A DNA stretch of 64,000 nucleotides from Ambrosia x helenae (taxonomy: Eukaryota; Streptophyta; Magnoliopsida; Asterales; Asteraceae), in assembly GCA_030844895.1 (NCBI GenBank), contig JAUTDX010000154.1:280394-344393 (forward strand), read 5' to 3'. Within the stretch, counting starts at the first letter, position 1. Each line of letters begins with the position of its first letter. The translations under genes were made by a program, and so were the position numbers. The notes under the pieces were generated by a model. It saw only the letters and a list, made by a program, of their open reading frames with translations. It ran no database searches and was not told where the DNA came from. This document shows positions 49,901-58,550 of the stretch, piece by piece.

Positions 49901-50317
49901 ATCATCATTAATGTTCGCCCTCAATTCTTCAATATTCTCAACATAATCTTCATATTCGGCTTCATTGTACCGATTGACCGGATCAAATGTGGGATTGCCA
50001 CGGTTAGACATGGAGGGACCTTGGTTTACATTTCGGGTGTTGGGATTTCGGTTGTGAATTGGTTGGTGAGGTGGGTTTTGTTGGGTTTGATTTGGATGAG
50101 GTGGAGTGGGTGGTCTTCTATTTTCACCTGAACGGCGAATTGGGTTTGAACTTGCCATTTGAACGGTTTCAAAAGACAAAGGTTGACGTACGGGTGGTGT
50201 TTGGGAGTTAGAAGGAATCGGCTCCTCTAACCGGTGTTGTCGATTTCTTCTTGCTACTCTCTCGATTTCTGGTTCAAACACTAAAGGAGATGTCCTCCCC
50301 GAATGTCGTGTACGCAT
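46943..50317 (-). CDS. Retrotransposon Gag-protease polyprotein, copy 2
   Basis: 1124 codons, displaced exactly 7264 bp from copy 1 and with the same translation throughout, including the gag core, CX2CX4HX4C knuckle and DLGACVSILP protease site. An intact ORF in both units means that neither has been under decay for long. As in copy 1, no pol follows. Confidence 0.92.
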   Translation of the reverse strand: MRTRHSGRTSPLVFEPEIERVARRNRQHRLEEPIPSNSQTPPVRQPLSFETVQMASSNPIRRSGENRRPPTPPHPNQTQQNPPHQPIHNRNPNTRNVNQGPSMSNRGNPTFDPVNRYNEAEYEDYVENIEELRANINDDDPFSVPSYQSSDRVSVHSYHSGEDEYSERDYNEDDEDWGYRNVSDDYGDEEEYHGDNSSNVGANRNGGNDGYYNHVINNHQPRQNPRRHQFPNIHQNRGENFVGRTERRPNEGRQPRGEEVNAPRRRPPVPMQGVNGRFRPLASENESPIVPPPPGRRSFDCKPNYINIIPHFHGMANEDPYDHLSEFKAMCGTMGGHNFSLDEVQLRLFRFSLKDKAKTWFLTLPAHSIYTWGEMQQVFLDEYFPSFKTDAVRLEIRSFQQLQGEPLHEAFTRFKELIRKCPHHNIDLWELVSSFVNGLSKEERKYLKSTSNGTLLSNPEQEDWDFLELMAKNSKSEEAADRRTKHPVSKSLPDADSSSKDRIAQLEKELARMRKREVSSVQYPVCDNCGDLGHKASECPGDMGQTTEEVNQVYGERKYDMNSNTYHAGLRNHPNFRYGNPSNQMNPNFQSDNQSGGGQYQGRQGGNQGGYQRNNYNQGGNQGYNNNYQRGYNQGGSSSNQGNSSGSQGGDESLSSKLDALINMMKDSNNDIKEMKKVNEVRDKSHEALTKQVGQLAEEMAQLRGSAGKLPSDTTINPQHQASSSKNTQSVHINAVSFISNDKVVGNETTPPQQFVDGVVEEVDSDDEQEEENISQNNFEVKNYKKSFCEKCLNEMTTKTSVGMETNTIPYPAALVDPNNVSKWSPPKDERWENFKQVKINLPLIDAIEKVPAHVECVKELSNQNKHNELPKHLGAHVRAVLSDALPPKHQDPGAPLIPIQVGELKIERALLDLGACVSILPGSLFDQYDFGPIHEINTMVVLADQTLTHPRGMVNDVLVKVEDFYYPVDFLVVDYVNSGINTQPTVILGRPFLATAHVNINCANGAVSMKFGDRELCLNVYPNLSNSVVDNKFPKNDIFDSGDPLVKEDHPKEDFCVVGRFGAVKNRAMKGRKTKWRKPPDLDNETRIEKMVDPVRNTLKDIPECRRVASLEAEGRRHPTRPP

Positions 50318-50442
50318 GCACTACCTGTAAACTGCACAAATAACACACCCCGCGTAACAAGGAAAAGTAGAGAATAAACCAAACAAACAATTAAACAGAT
50401 TATCACAATAACAACTACTCAATAAACACTAAGCGCACTAGC

Positions 50443-50460
50443 TCCCCGGCAGCGGCGCCA
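50443..50460 (-). promoter_or_regulatory. Primer-binding site complementary to tRNA-Asp, copy 2
   Basis: Same 18-base site as 43179-43196, next to LTR 3. Confidence 0.82.
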
Positions 50461-50462
50461 TT

Positions 50463-51761
50463 TGATGACCTGTCGTAAGGGTCATGCAAAACCTAATTAA
50501 CCTATGTAGTTAAGGTAAATAGGGTATCAATCCAAGGAGCATGTGGTCAGTGAATATTGTTTAGTTGATTGGAAACTATTGCTTATGAAGATGCTATATA
50601 ACTTATGAAGATTGCATTTGGTTCATTTAAGAAAGTTTAGTTGGAAGGAATTTTGATTTATAAAAAATTGAAATAGAAATGTAATAGAAAAAAATAGTAA
50701 ACAATTTAGATTGTAAGCAATTTAATTAAAAGGATCACACCTAGGTTTCAACAAATGAAGTCTAAGGTTTTCACAAATGGGTTAAACAAATGTAGTGCAA
50801 TCGGTGTTAACGGGGTGATTGTTCAATAGGCTTAGGTGTCAAGTTTCATCAACATCAAAGATGGACTAAACTACACTTCATTACCTAGAACATACAACCC
50901 TATGTTTGTATTAGAGCAAGAAAACATGTTCATGACACTAGAAATTGGCACAAGATCAATTAACTAAAATGAATTCAACATAAGATTAATCGCAATCTAA
51001 TACAGTTAATTCAAACACACAATCACACAATTAAAAAGTTAAAGTAATACCCAAATGTTTAAACCCTAAAGCTTCAATTGTTTACTTCCTAGGCATGATA
51101 CAAGGAGATTAGCCACTCATAACCATGGAACTTGATTCTTCAAATAAGCGGGTCTTGAATCTTGAAAACCTCAATGATAGGATGGATTGGTAGTGAAAGA
51201 TATGATGAAAAAATGATGATCTTCAATGATTTTGGTGTAATAGGGTGATATTGATTGTGATTTGGGGGTCAAAGATGATGATTATGATCCCCAATATATG
51301 TTTTTATCACTCTCTCATCGAAATCCTGGTCAAACCAATCATAAAGTCCCTTAAAAATAGCTTAAATTCGAATTTCCATGTTTGTTGACCAGTGACCTGA
51401 GTCGTCGACGCGATGTTGTGGAGTCGCTGACGCTATGGAGTCGCCGACGCGCTGGACAGGAGTCGCCGACGCGCTTGTGTAGCTGACTCCACTTCTCACT
51501 GTCTACGAAGTGGTAGACTCATGATCCTCTGAGTCGCTGACGCGCTGTAGTGGAGTCGCCGACGCGCTGAACAACTTTTGTTTCTTTATTCCACGACCAT
51601 CTAGCTCCGTATAAAGTTCCCAAAATGCTCCAAAACACACCTTAAGCCTCATTAACCTGCAAAATACAAAATCTAATCAAAGTAGTGTGTTCACGACTAT
51701 AAAATCACATGAAACATGCAATATTAAGCATGACAAACCTTGAGTTTTCACCCGCGTATCA
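50463..51761 (-). repeat. LTR 3 (outer 5' LTR in element orientation)
   Basis: 1299 bp ending CCGCGTATCA, then the CTTTT target copy and the transposase exon encoding the first half of the FAR1 domain. Confidence 0.95.
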
Positions 51762-52119
51762 CTTTTCCTTTGTTTAACTTTTTTATTGTCATTCACCGAA
51801 CCTAATTTTTGTGGCTTCCCACCCTCTTTGTAGCAAACAACATATTTGATACGAAGAACATTCATATGAACATATGAGGTACTCTTCCTAGCTGTAAATC
51901 CAGAAGCCTTGGCATACTTTTGATAAAACTCAAAAGCATGATCTATACTTGGGAATACCATATCAACTTCTGGCTTCAATGAAGACGGAACATCAGGTAT
52001 GTATATTTGAGTTTGATCATCAATTGGAACATCTTTGTTACATAGATCTGGCATACAAGAAACATGATAAAACACCATAAAAACTTTTTATTTAATGTAT
52101 TCATAAAACAACAAAAAAG

Positions 52120-52370
52120 GATCTCAAAACGCATGTTAAAAGATAATAAAACGCATTTGAATCTTATCAATAACATAATATCACCAGATACATCAAAACG
52201 CATGTTAAACATATTAAAACGCATTTTTAATGTTATCCTAAACATAATATCACCAGATACATCAAAACGCATGTATAAAACATACTAAAACGCATTCAGA
52301 AAATGTTATCAATACCATCATACAACCAGTTACATTAAAACGCATGTTACTAATCCTAAAACGCAAATGA
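52120..52370. repeat. About 69-bp tandem repeat, four units, each with one motif pair
   Basis: Motif starts 52126, 52195, 52264 and 52337 give periods of 69, 69 and 73 bp. Each unit reads AAAACGCATGT, then AAAACGCATT about 22 bp on, then ATAATATCACCAGATACATC in the best-preserved copies. It lies in an intron of the transposase gene near its 5' end. Confidence 0.85.
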
Positions 52371-53003
52371 TTATCTTCAAATCCACAAAACATCAAAAAA
52401 TACATTGCATCCTTCTGTGTTCAACCATGAAATCAAATCTCTCACCAATATGTTCATCAGTGTTATTTACATCTTCATGTATAATATCTACATAAAATTT
52501 TTTAATGGAACGCTCAACCTCTGTTTCATCACTGATCTAAAAAACTTCAAAACAGTAGAAACTAACCTTCAAAATTGAGATTATGAGGATCAACAACTTC
52601 ATGTTCTTCATCGAATAAGAATTCAGGTTCATTGTTTAGATCTGAAAACACAAATTAAGAGTAAGATCACGATTAATTGAAAACAATAAAACAGAGTACA
52701 TACCGAACATGGTGAAGAACTCGGCAAATTGATTGTGATTTTCGTAAAAATTTTGAACCAGTGATCGACTATGATTGTAGATTTTTTAATATGGTAAGAA
52801 TTGATAATCGTATATTATGGAATCAGTTATGAAATTCGAAATATTGATGAACGATAAAACAGGGATTTGATAATAAACGTGATTAATTGATATGTCCAAT
52901 TAACTATACTACCCCTCTAATAAGTTATAGAGTTATAACAGACAAGTTCCACGTGGCATCATTTTGTGGCTTCCTACACTTTGTAGGATAAGAGACTTTG
53001 TAC

Positions 53004-54132
53004 CCTACACTTTCTCTTATTTTGATATGTCAAGAAATATAATAAATTGAAAGTTCGGTAAAAATGACAATGGATGGGATGTGAGTGGATTAACTATTCA
53101 CGGAGAATACCTTGTCAAGAAAGATTGAACGAATTAGCGAAACTTAATACGAATATAGTGGTTGATGGTCAAGGTGACGTCGTTTTGGTTCATAACATGC
53201 AAGTTTTATTTGGTTTGGGATTGAAAGGGTTGAGTGATCTTTTAACGTTTATAATCGGATATTTACTGTTTTGATCTCATTGTTTTTACTGGCTTGCAAT
53301 TTATAATTTGGTGTTAGTTCATTTATTATTTATGGGTTTAATATTTATTAGACAATTAAACATTCAAAACAGACAACATATATATATAAACAAAAGATCA
53401 AGTGCATAATAATAATAATAAGTTTGTCCATACAAAAAAAAATACAAGTAAAAAAAGTCTACTGCGACGGTGGTGGTGGGGCTCCCGGTGCTGGTCCATG
53501 GTTATTTTCTACATAAATATTTATTGAAACAGTCCATGCCCATCATCAATTTAGTTTTACCGTTGACTTCCTAGGAAAAAAAATGTAATTCGGCTAAAAT
53601 CATTTAGATGTAAAATCATTCATTATTATATTTATTAATTCTAAACATAAGGACAAGTAGTATAGTTTAAGATCTTTGGTTTGAGCATTATGATTTTTAG
53701 TTATTCTTGCTCTATTTATTCTTTTACATTTCTTCATTCGTGCCCCATTTTCTTTGTTTTTCCTTTTAATCTTTTGTTTATCACATTATAGTAGTAGTTA
53801 TTACTTACTACTTTAATAGTTTTGAGTCGTTTCTCTAACTTGTTCAATATTGTGACGTTTTTATACTAATGCGGCATGCTATATTTTTATCTATTTTATA
53901 TTTTTTATGTATATCACGAGTATTTTTTTTGTTTTCTCTTTTGATTGCCATATTAAGCATGATATCATAACGAAATGAACTTAACCGATACCAACCAAAT
54001 CCACTACATAGTGCGGGGTATCTCACTATATACCCAAAAAAGATAGATATGTTTTGATTGGAAACAATACTTCTAAAGAAACGAGTCATATAAAAAAATT
54101 AGCCCTGCTGCAATGCGTGGGTTCCCCACTAG
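53004..54132 (+). mobile_element. Helitron-like remnant, 3' end defined, 5' end unknown
   Basis: The right end has CCCTGCTGCAATGCGTGGG, a hairpin-forming sequence, 9 bases before CTAG at 54129-54132, followed by T. That is the Helitron 3' signature. The start given is only the neighbouring element's edge. No Rep/helicase coding is seen. At 53470-53515 the minus strand has an acceptor-like TAG followed by codons for NHGPAPGAPPPPSQ and a stop, possibly a captured last exon. Confidence 0.45.
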
Positions 54133-54286
54133 TTTTGATTAAAAACCCAAAATCTTTCTTATCATTTTTATGTTAAACTTATTTTTACAGTAAACTTTCT
54201 TATATTTAATAACAACCTTCTATTATTAGTATAAACAAAATTTTACTTGTATTAAATTTTGTATTATGTCTGTTTTGCCAATTTAA

Positions 54287-54603
54287 GACTATGGGGTATA
54301 GTCCCCTTCCCCCTTTCCTTCCCCTTCTCCACATCAGCGTCACGTCATCTTCCTCCTTCCTCCTTCCCCTCCCCAAACCAGGGAAATGGTTCCCCATTCT
54401 TTCCACTTCCCCTTTCCTTTATTTTAATATTTTTTATAGGGAAAAAAGACAAAATATATGTATATATAATATTACTAGAAGAAAAGACAAAGAAAATAAT
54501 AATATTATATAGATCGGGGAGAGGGGGGGGGGGGGGTGTTCCCCTTGGGGAAAAGCTCCACATCATCTTTCCTGATCTCCTTCCCAATCCATACCCCTTA
54601 GTC
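54287..54603. mobile_element. MITE with TAA target duplication
   Basis: Ends GACTATGGGGTATAG and CCATACCCCTTAGTC are inverse at 13 of 15 positions, and TAA flanks both sides (54284-54286 and 54604-54606). PIF/Harbinger-like. Contains a G-run (about 54522-54537). Confidence 0.75.
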
Positions 54604-54606
54604 TAA

Positions 54607-56446
54607 TAAAATTATATTTTTTGTCCATGTAGATGAATATAAAAGGACGATTTTGCACGTCCAGCATATACTATATAGTAATAATAATAATAATAAATTA
54701 TAGATATGGATAAAGATATAATATAAAAATATATAATTAATTAAGCCAAATATAAGTATAAATAATTATCAATCTCATAGTCTGGTCCGATTTTACACGG
54801 TCTATTTTTCATGCCCTGAGCTGACCATTCTGAGCTGACCACGCCTTGACCTGTGCCAAAATAACTATTTTAATTCGACATGCCCTGAGTCGAACCCGTA
54901 ACCTTGCCCTGTAGTAAACATAGACATGGATTGTGGTAGAAAAAGAAAAAGAAAAAGAAAGAAATATTTGATAAAACTACACACCTTAATTACAGTTGAC
55001 TACCCTTTGACTTTATAATATAAATATGACTTCTGTCTAAATAAAGAGATACATTTGTGCAACTTAAATATTAGTAGAGGTTAATAGTAATAATAGGTTC
55101 ATAGTATGTGGTAGTATGATCTTCTTGAGACATGTATTGTTGCTTGCTTTACCTAAGGTTATGCGTTTTTGTGTCTTTATCTCATTTGTTAATGCATCAT
55201 TACATGATTTTTATTAAAGCGTTTTTATGCTTACGCCTAAATTTTTTTCTGTGCATACAGATTCATTGTGTAAAAATAAAATTGATCGCCTCTGCTTCTC
55301 GCCATTGCTATTTTACTGTATGTTTTTTATTTATTTCTGTTAATTTTGTTTTCATGATTTCTTTTGCCGATTAAGTTTATATTCTCTTGGTTTGTGACCT
55401 GGAAATCAGGTTTTTTGTTCATGGATCTTATTAGAGCTTTTGTCTTTCTTTCATTAAACTACTGTTATAAGGGGTGGTTGGGGCTTGCGTGTATGCTTTG
55501 TTGCTAATTTATTATACAACAATCTTTATACTTGTGATCATATTCTGTAGTTTTTATGGGTGATCATGCTTGAATGTTGATAATACAATACTGTGATGTC
55601 AACAAGAGATTGTGGAGTCAGTCAATGTTTACATAAGTTATAGGATTTGAGATTATATAATGTAATTTATGTACGAAGTATTTCAGCTGATTTACTGATG
55701 GTATAAACATAACAGTGCAGTTTATGCAATTTTTTAAATTGATATCTTATTGAGAAGATTAGGTTTTACACAACTGACAACAAAGGATCAAGCGTAGCGT
55801 AACTTATGTTTTGTTTGTTAGTTGCTAGACGTGTGCTTGTGCTCATATATCTCTTAAATTTTGCTTCAGTCATCCTATACAGGTTGTTATTTTGTTGTTT
55901 GGCTTTGTTCTTTAAACTTCTTTGTGATTGTGTTCATAGCAACAATTGTGAAGGATGTTACATTTGTACTGCTCGCTTGACTGGCGTTTGTGACCGGTAG
56001 CTTGGAAGGTGCTGACTCTGCCGCCTACCTCCTACGCCGGCATCACCTACGAGTTAACAGGTATGTTTATAACAATGACAGGTTATAAAGTTATCATCTA
56101 AACGCACGCACGTTATTTCCCTTTCTTAAGGCCAAATGAGAATAAACATTCCTGGACCTAAAGCTAGAAATGGAGTAAGGAACCTACACAAACGACCCGA
56201 AGATGATACCAAAACCGAATTGAAGCAGAAAACAGTTACAATGTAAGCGTTATCTTTCTCGATAGATATCAGCGAATCAATATACTAACAACAGTAGCAG
56301 ATGGGGCTTGCTTAGGTACTTTTGTGACTTTAATAGTTACAATTGCTTATTGTTAACACCAATTTGGTAGTGTTGAAACTTTAATACATTCTTATTAAAC
56401 GCTGCTTTGGATAGCCGCTGCAACGCGCGGCTCGGAAACACACTAG
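54607..56446 (+). mobile_element. Helitron-like region ending at 56446
   Basis: The right end has a perfect stem AGCCGC/GCGGCT (56412-56431), then CTAG at 56443-56446 and T, the Helitron 3' signature. The 5' end is not identified, so the left limit is nominal. Some interior pieces look exon-like, for example 56139-56240, an open frame from ATG (MRINIPGPKARNGVRNLHKR) ending at a GTAAGC donor, and 55995-56060 ending at GGTATG. They may be captured gene fragments, but no family was recognised. Confidence 0.45.
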
Positions 56447-56799
56447 TTCTAGTTTATTTTCCCAATGTTACCTAACTATTATCTAAACACATTAACTTTT
56501 GTTAAAGAAATTCTTACACCTTACATTTAAAGCTACAAATTAAAAACCTTTATTCATGTGTATATAAGTATATTAAATGAAAGATTCTAATACATTTCTA
56601 GTGGATGAGAGTGATCGAAAATTACCCAATCAAAAATATCCAGAATCAATACTCTACTTTTTTTCACACTCTTTTTGTTGAATTTGATTCTTCATTTTAA
56701 TAATTAAACACTAAATAGTTCGGTTTTCACTAGAATCCAGACCCCTACAACCACATATATAAACATTTATATCTCCAAACAACACACACGTAAAGAGAG
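56447..56799 (+). promoter_or_regulatory. Promoter region of the small membrane-protein gene
   Basis: Contains a TATA box, TATATAAA, at 56755-56762, 38 bp before the ATG at 56800, giving a very short 5' UTR. The next upstream feature is the Helitron end at 56446, so upstream control sequence is limited to about 350 bp. Confidence 0.5.
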
Positions 56800-57186
56800 A
56801 TGGGTTGGTTCATAAGAGACTCAAGATCAGGGCTAAGTTGGGCTGACCAGACCCTCGGTTCGATATCCGCACCACCCATCATGCGGCTGCTAGCCATACT
56901 CTTGATGTCCATGTCTACTTACACCGAGTTCAAGGTTCATATTGAAAGGGAGAAAATGGCCCTCAAGTTGTTCTTTTACTTGTTGCCACTTGCTTTGTTT
57001 CTTTTAAACACATGTTACCATGAGGTACCGCTTGCCATACATGGTTCGAGCCACGAGTATCATGGTCATCTTGGTTTTGGTTTTGGTCAAGTATCATTCA
57101 GCGGTTCAGCCGAGTTGGTTTTGAAACTTGTACATGGTATGATCATGGTTGGTGTTTATGTAACATGTGTTTTTTATTTGTTATAG
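56800..57186 (+). CDS. Small plant-specific membrane protein, single exon
   Basis: 128 codons starting MGWFIRDSRSGLSWADQTLG and ending in a hydrophobic segment with TAG. The layout (MGW start, a Trp-containing hydrophilic N-terminus, SISAPPIMRLLAILL, an SxSTYTEFK block, then a strongly hydrophobic segment LKLFFYLLPLALFLLN and a C-terminal one, LVHGMIMVGVYVTCVFYLL) matches a family of small uncharacterised plant membrane proteins that I recognise by pattern only. Three hydrophobic segments are predicted at about residues 28-40, 54-69 and 108-128. The ATG is the first after a TATA box and its context (GAGATGGG) is acceptable. It stands alone among transposons, which makes its open frame more notable. 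Function unknown. Confidence 0.72.
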   Translation: MGWFIRDSRSGLSWADQTLGSISAPPIMRLLAILLMSMSTYTEFKVHIEREKMALKLFFYLLPLALFLLNTCYHEVPLAIHGSSHEYHGHLGFGFGQVSFSGSAELVLKLVHGMIMVGVYVTCVFYLL

Positions 57187-57716
57187 TTGGAAATATTATA
57201 GAGACATGTTATGAGTTTTGCTGATTATTCCAAATGTTTTTTTTTTTTTTTTTTTGATCTTTGTAAATGGTTCAGAAATAATATTTTAATAATGACTTAT
57301 ATTTAGGAATTGGTTGGTTTCATCATTGGCCGTGTAAATTTGAATTTCGTTAAGAGTTGTAAAAATTATGATTTTCTTCAAGAAGATTTAGAAAGCATTT
57401 ACATTATTTTAAAATAGCTTATTAAGGGTGATGGGTGTGGAAGGGCTGGGGAGCTATTCGGCTACACCATCCCTTGCCTCTCAGGTACGGTGGTTTGGTT
57501 ATGGTTGTCGGATAGAAGAAACCGAATGACGGTGGGTGTGGTCATATTAGATACCTTAACAACTTTCAATCCTGAACTGCCATATCAATTTGTAAAATAC
57601 TACCTTAACAGTTAACATTACCCTAAAACATCATATCTGGAGGGGGCACTACCCTAAGATACCCTAACATTTTTTTTGTTTTTTTTAATAAACTACACAT
57701 GCATTTTAAAATTTAA
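57187..57716. other. 3' flank of the small gene
   Basis: Contains T-rich DNA (57237-57255) likely downstream of the poly(A) site, and GC-richer unrecognised sequence at 57425-57545. No further gene. Confidence 0.4.
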
Positions 57717-57752
57717 CTAGAATCTGACCCGCGCGCATTGTAGCGGGGGCAT
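57717..57752 (-). mobile_element. Helitron 3' terminus, minus orientation
   Basis: On the minus strand, CCCGCTACAATGCGCGCGGG forms a stem-loop 7 bases before the terminal CTAG (plus 57717-57720). The rest of this element extends to higher coordinates but its 5' end is not found. Confidence 0.6.
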
Positions 57753-57824
57753 GCTGCAAACAGTTTGTGATGTAAGAGAGACATCTCACTGCCGTCTCAG
57801 TCTAATATTATCTATTATTAGGTA

Positions 57825-57858
57825 TTAGTTACCCGCGCTTTGCTGCGGGTGCGGCTGT
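57825..57858 (-). mobile_element. Second Helitron 3' terminus, minus orientation, CTAA end
   Basis: On the minus strand, CACCCGCAGCAAAGCGCGGGTA forms a stem-loop before CTAA (plus 57825-57828), which fits the CTRR rule. It lies 100 bp from the previous terminus, so two insertions overlap or are nested here. Confidence 0.5.
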
Positions 57859-58015
57859 TGTGCGAAACGCGGCAGAAGCTCCTGTTTCCTTGAGTGTTTG
57901 GCGGACGTTAAAGATCACGCGTCGCTGTGGGAGCTCCTGTTGCGTGGAGGGTTTCGTGGACATAAAAGATAATATTAAGTGACTGTTATTCTTGCGTGAG
58001 CTTCAAAAAAATACT

Positions 58016-58540
58016 CGCGGCTAAAAGCTAAAAGTTTGGTGGTCAAAGTTTGAAATCCTAAAAGCTAAAATTTTGGCCAAAGTGCAATGCAAGTTTAAAA
58101 AAGTTGAGTTGTCAAAGTTTGAAATCCTAAAAGCTAAAAGTTTGGTGGTTAAAGTTTGAAATCCCAAACCTAAAAGTTTGGTGGTCAAATTGGAAGAAAA
58201 TAAAGTTAAGCTAAAAGTTAGTGGCCAAAGTTTTAAATCTTAAAAGCTAAAAGTTTGTTCGTCTAAGTTTGGTGGTCAAATTAGAAGAAAATAAAATTAA
58301 CTTAAAAGTTAGTGGCAGAAATAAAGTTAACGTAAAAGTTAGTGGCCAATATATATATATTTGGTGATCAAATTAGAAGAAAATAAGTTAAGCTAAAAGT
58401 TAGTGACCAAAGTTTTAAATCCTAAAGGCTAAAAGTTTGTTAGTCTAAGTTTTGTGGTTAAATTAGAAGAAAATAAAGTTTACCTAAAAGTTAGTGGCAG
58501 AAATAAAATTAACGTAAAAGTTAGTGGCCAATATATACAT
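58016..58540. repeat. Degenerate direct repeats of AAAGCTAAAAGTTTGGTGGTC
   Basis: Variants of CTAAAAGTTTGGTGGTCAA and GTTTGAAATCCTAAAAGC recur about eight times, with longer units including AAATTAGAAGAAAATAAA and AAAGTTAGTGGC. Spacing is irregular (35-130 bp). Probably internal repeats of the Helitron whose end is at 57825. Confidence 0.7.
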
Positions 58541-58550
58541 ATATATATAT

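Larger units (their letters stand above)
35925..51761 (-). mobile_element. Tandem gag-only LTR retrotransposon: LTR-internal-LTR-internal-LTR
   Basis: 15,837 bp flanked by one 5-bp target duplication, CTTTT, at 35920-35924 and 51762-51766. Three LTRs (35925-37224, 43199-44497, 50463-51761) separate two internal regions (37225-43198 and 44498-50462). Each internal region has a primer-binding site, one gag-protease ORF and long non-coding DNA. The LTRs differ only by one A in a homopolymer as far as I can see, and the internals by a few substitutions and T-run lengths, so insertion and duplication are recent. No reverse transcriptase, RNase H or integrase coding is present, so movement would need proteins from another element. 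The single outer duplication suggests one insertion event followed by unequal recombination, or integration of a dimer. Confidence 0.95.
25471..52364. repeat. Dispersed paired TAAAACGC(A/C) motif in introns and spacers
   Basis: Plus-strand pairs (starts of AAAACGC or close variants): 26998/27019, 27071/27092, 27631/27652, 28085/28107, 28150/28172, 28998/29020, 29911/29932, 29986/30007, 30578/30600, 31779/31801, 31857/31877, 31927/31947, 34188/34209, 34266/34288, 34949/34970, 35019/35041, 52126/52148, 52195/52216, 52264/52287, 52337/52358. Spacing is 20-23 bp in all 20. Minus-strand copies fill Ulp1 intron 2 (25471-26070), with spacing 21-23 or 31-32. The typical first member continues ATTTG and the second ATG. 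All lie in introns, flanks or spacers of the two MULE genes, apart from a chance AAAACGC in Ulp1 exon 1; none is in the nested LTR elements. Confidence 0.9.
32018..52710 (-). pseudogene. FAR1/FRS-type MULE transposase gene, split by two LTR insertions and a 7-bp duplication
   Basis: Cut-and-paste transposase of the Mutator/FAR1 type. Pieces read on the minus strand: 52710-52704 and 52641-52567 (MFDLNNEPEFLFDEEHE), a small exon near 52540-52457, 52047-51762, 35919-35412, 35330-35072, 34861-34301, 34159-33686 and 32185-32018. Domains in order: FAR1 DNA-binding domain with its Cys/His ligands (VVCYKEGG, GCKAFIRF, HNHPL); MULE DDE core with Asp in SFDATFN, Asp in VVIDQDPAM and Glu in TSESENHFF; SWIM finger CTCKRFEQYGLLCRH; C-terminal knuckle CNICGEVGHDRRKH. 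Both LTR insertions lie in exons, and the flanks would rejoin in frame across one target copy. GGAAGAT is duplicated in tandem at 35547-35560 and shifts the frame. The intron after 35072 uses a GC donor (AAG|GCAAGT). Not functional as it stands. Confidence 0.88.
24939..53003. mobile_element. Large composite Mutator-like element with transposase and Ulp1-type genes
   Basis: Proposed bounds rest on an imperfect 35-bp inverted repeat: GTACAAAG, then CTTA, then CCTACAAAGTGTA at 24939-24973, matched in inverse at 52970-53003 (about 30 of 35 positions). Similarity may continue weakly outward, and no target duplication was found, so true ends are uncertain. Inside are a plus-strand PMD-like/Ulp1 gene, two small ORFs, and a convergent minus-strand FAR1/MULE transposase gene, all sharing a dispersed TAAAACGC motif in introns and spacers that is absent from the inserted LTR elements. 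Removing the LTR insertions leaves about 10.7 kb, plausible for an autonomous MULE. That the two genes belong to one element is inferred from the shared motif and the inverted ends. Confidence 0.5.

Noticed and set aside
25279..52710. CRISPR-like reading of the regularly spaced AAAACGC motif
   Set aside because: Repeat units are only 7-9 bp, spacers are not unique, and this is a plant nuclear locus; helical phasing of binding sites fits better.
55806..56000. 64-codon ORF with Cys-rich end (CEGCYICTARLTGVC)
   Set aside because: No family recognised and it lies in Helitron-type DNA; possibly a captured fragment, not called as a gene.
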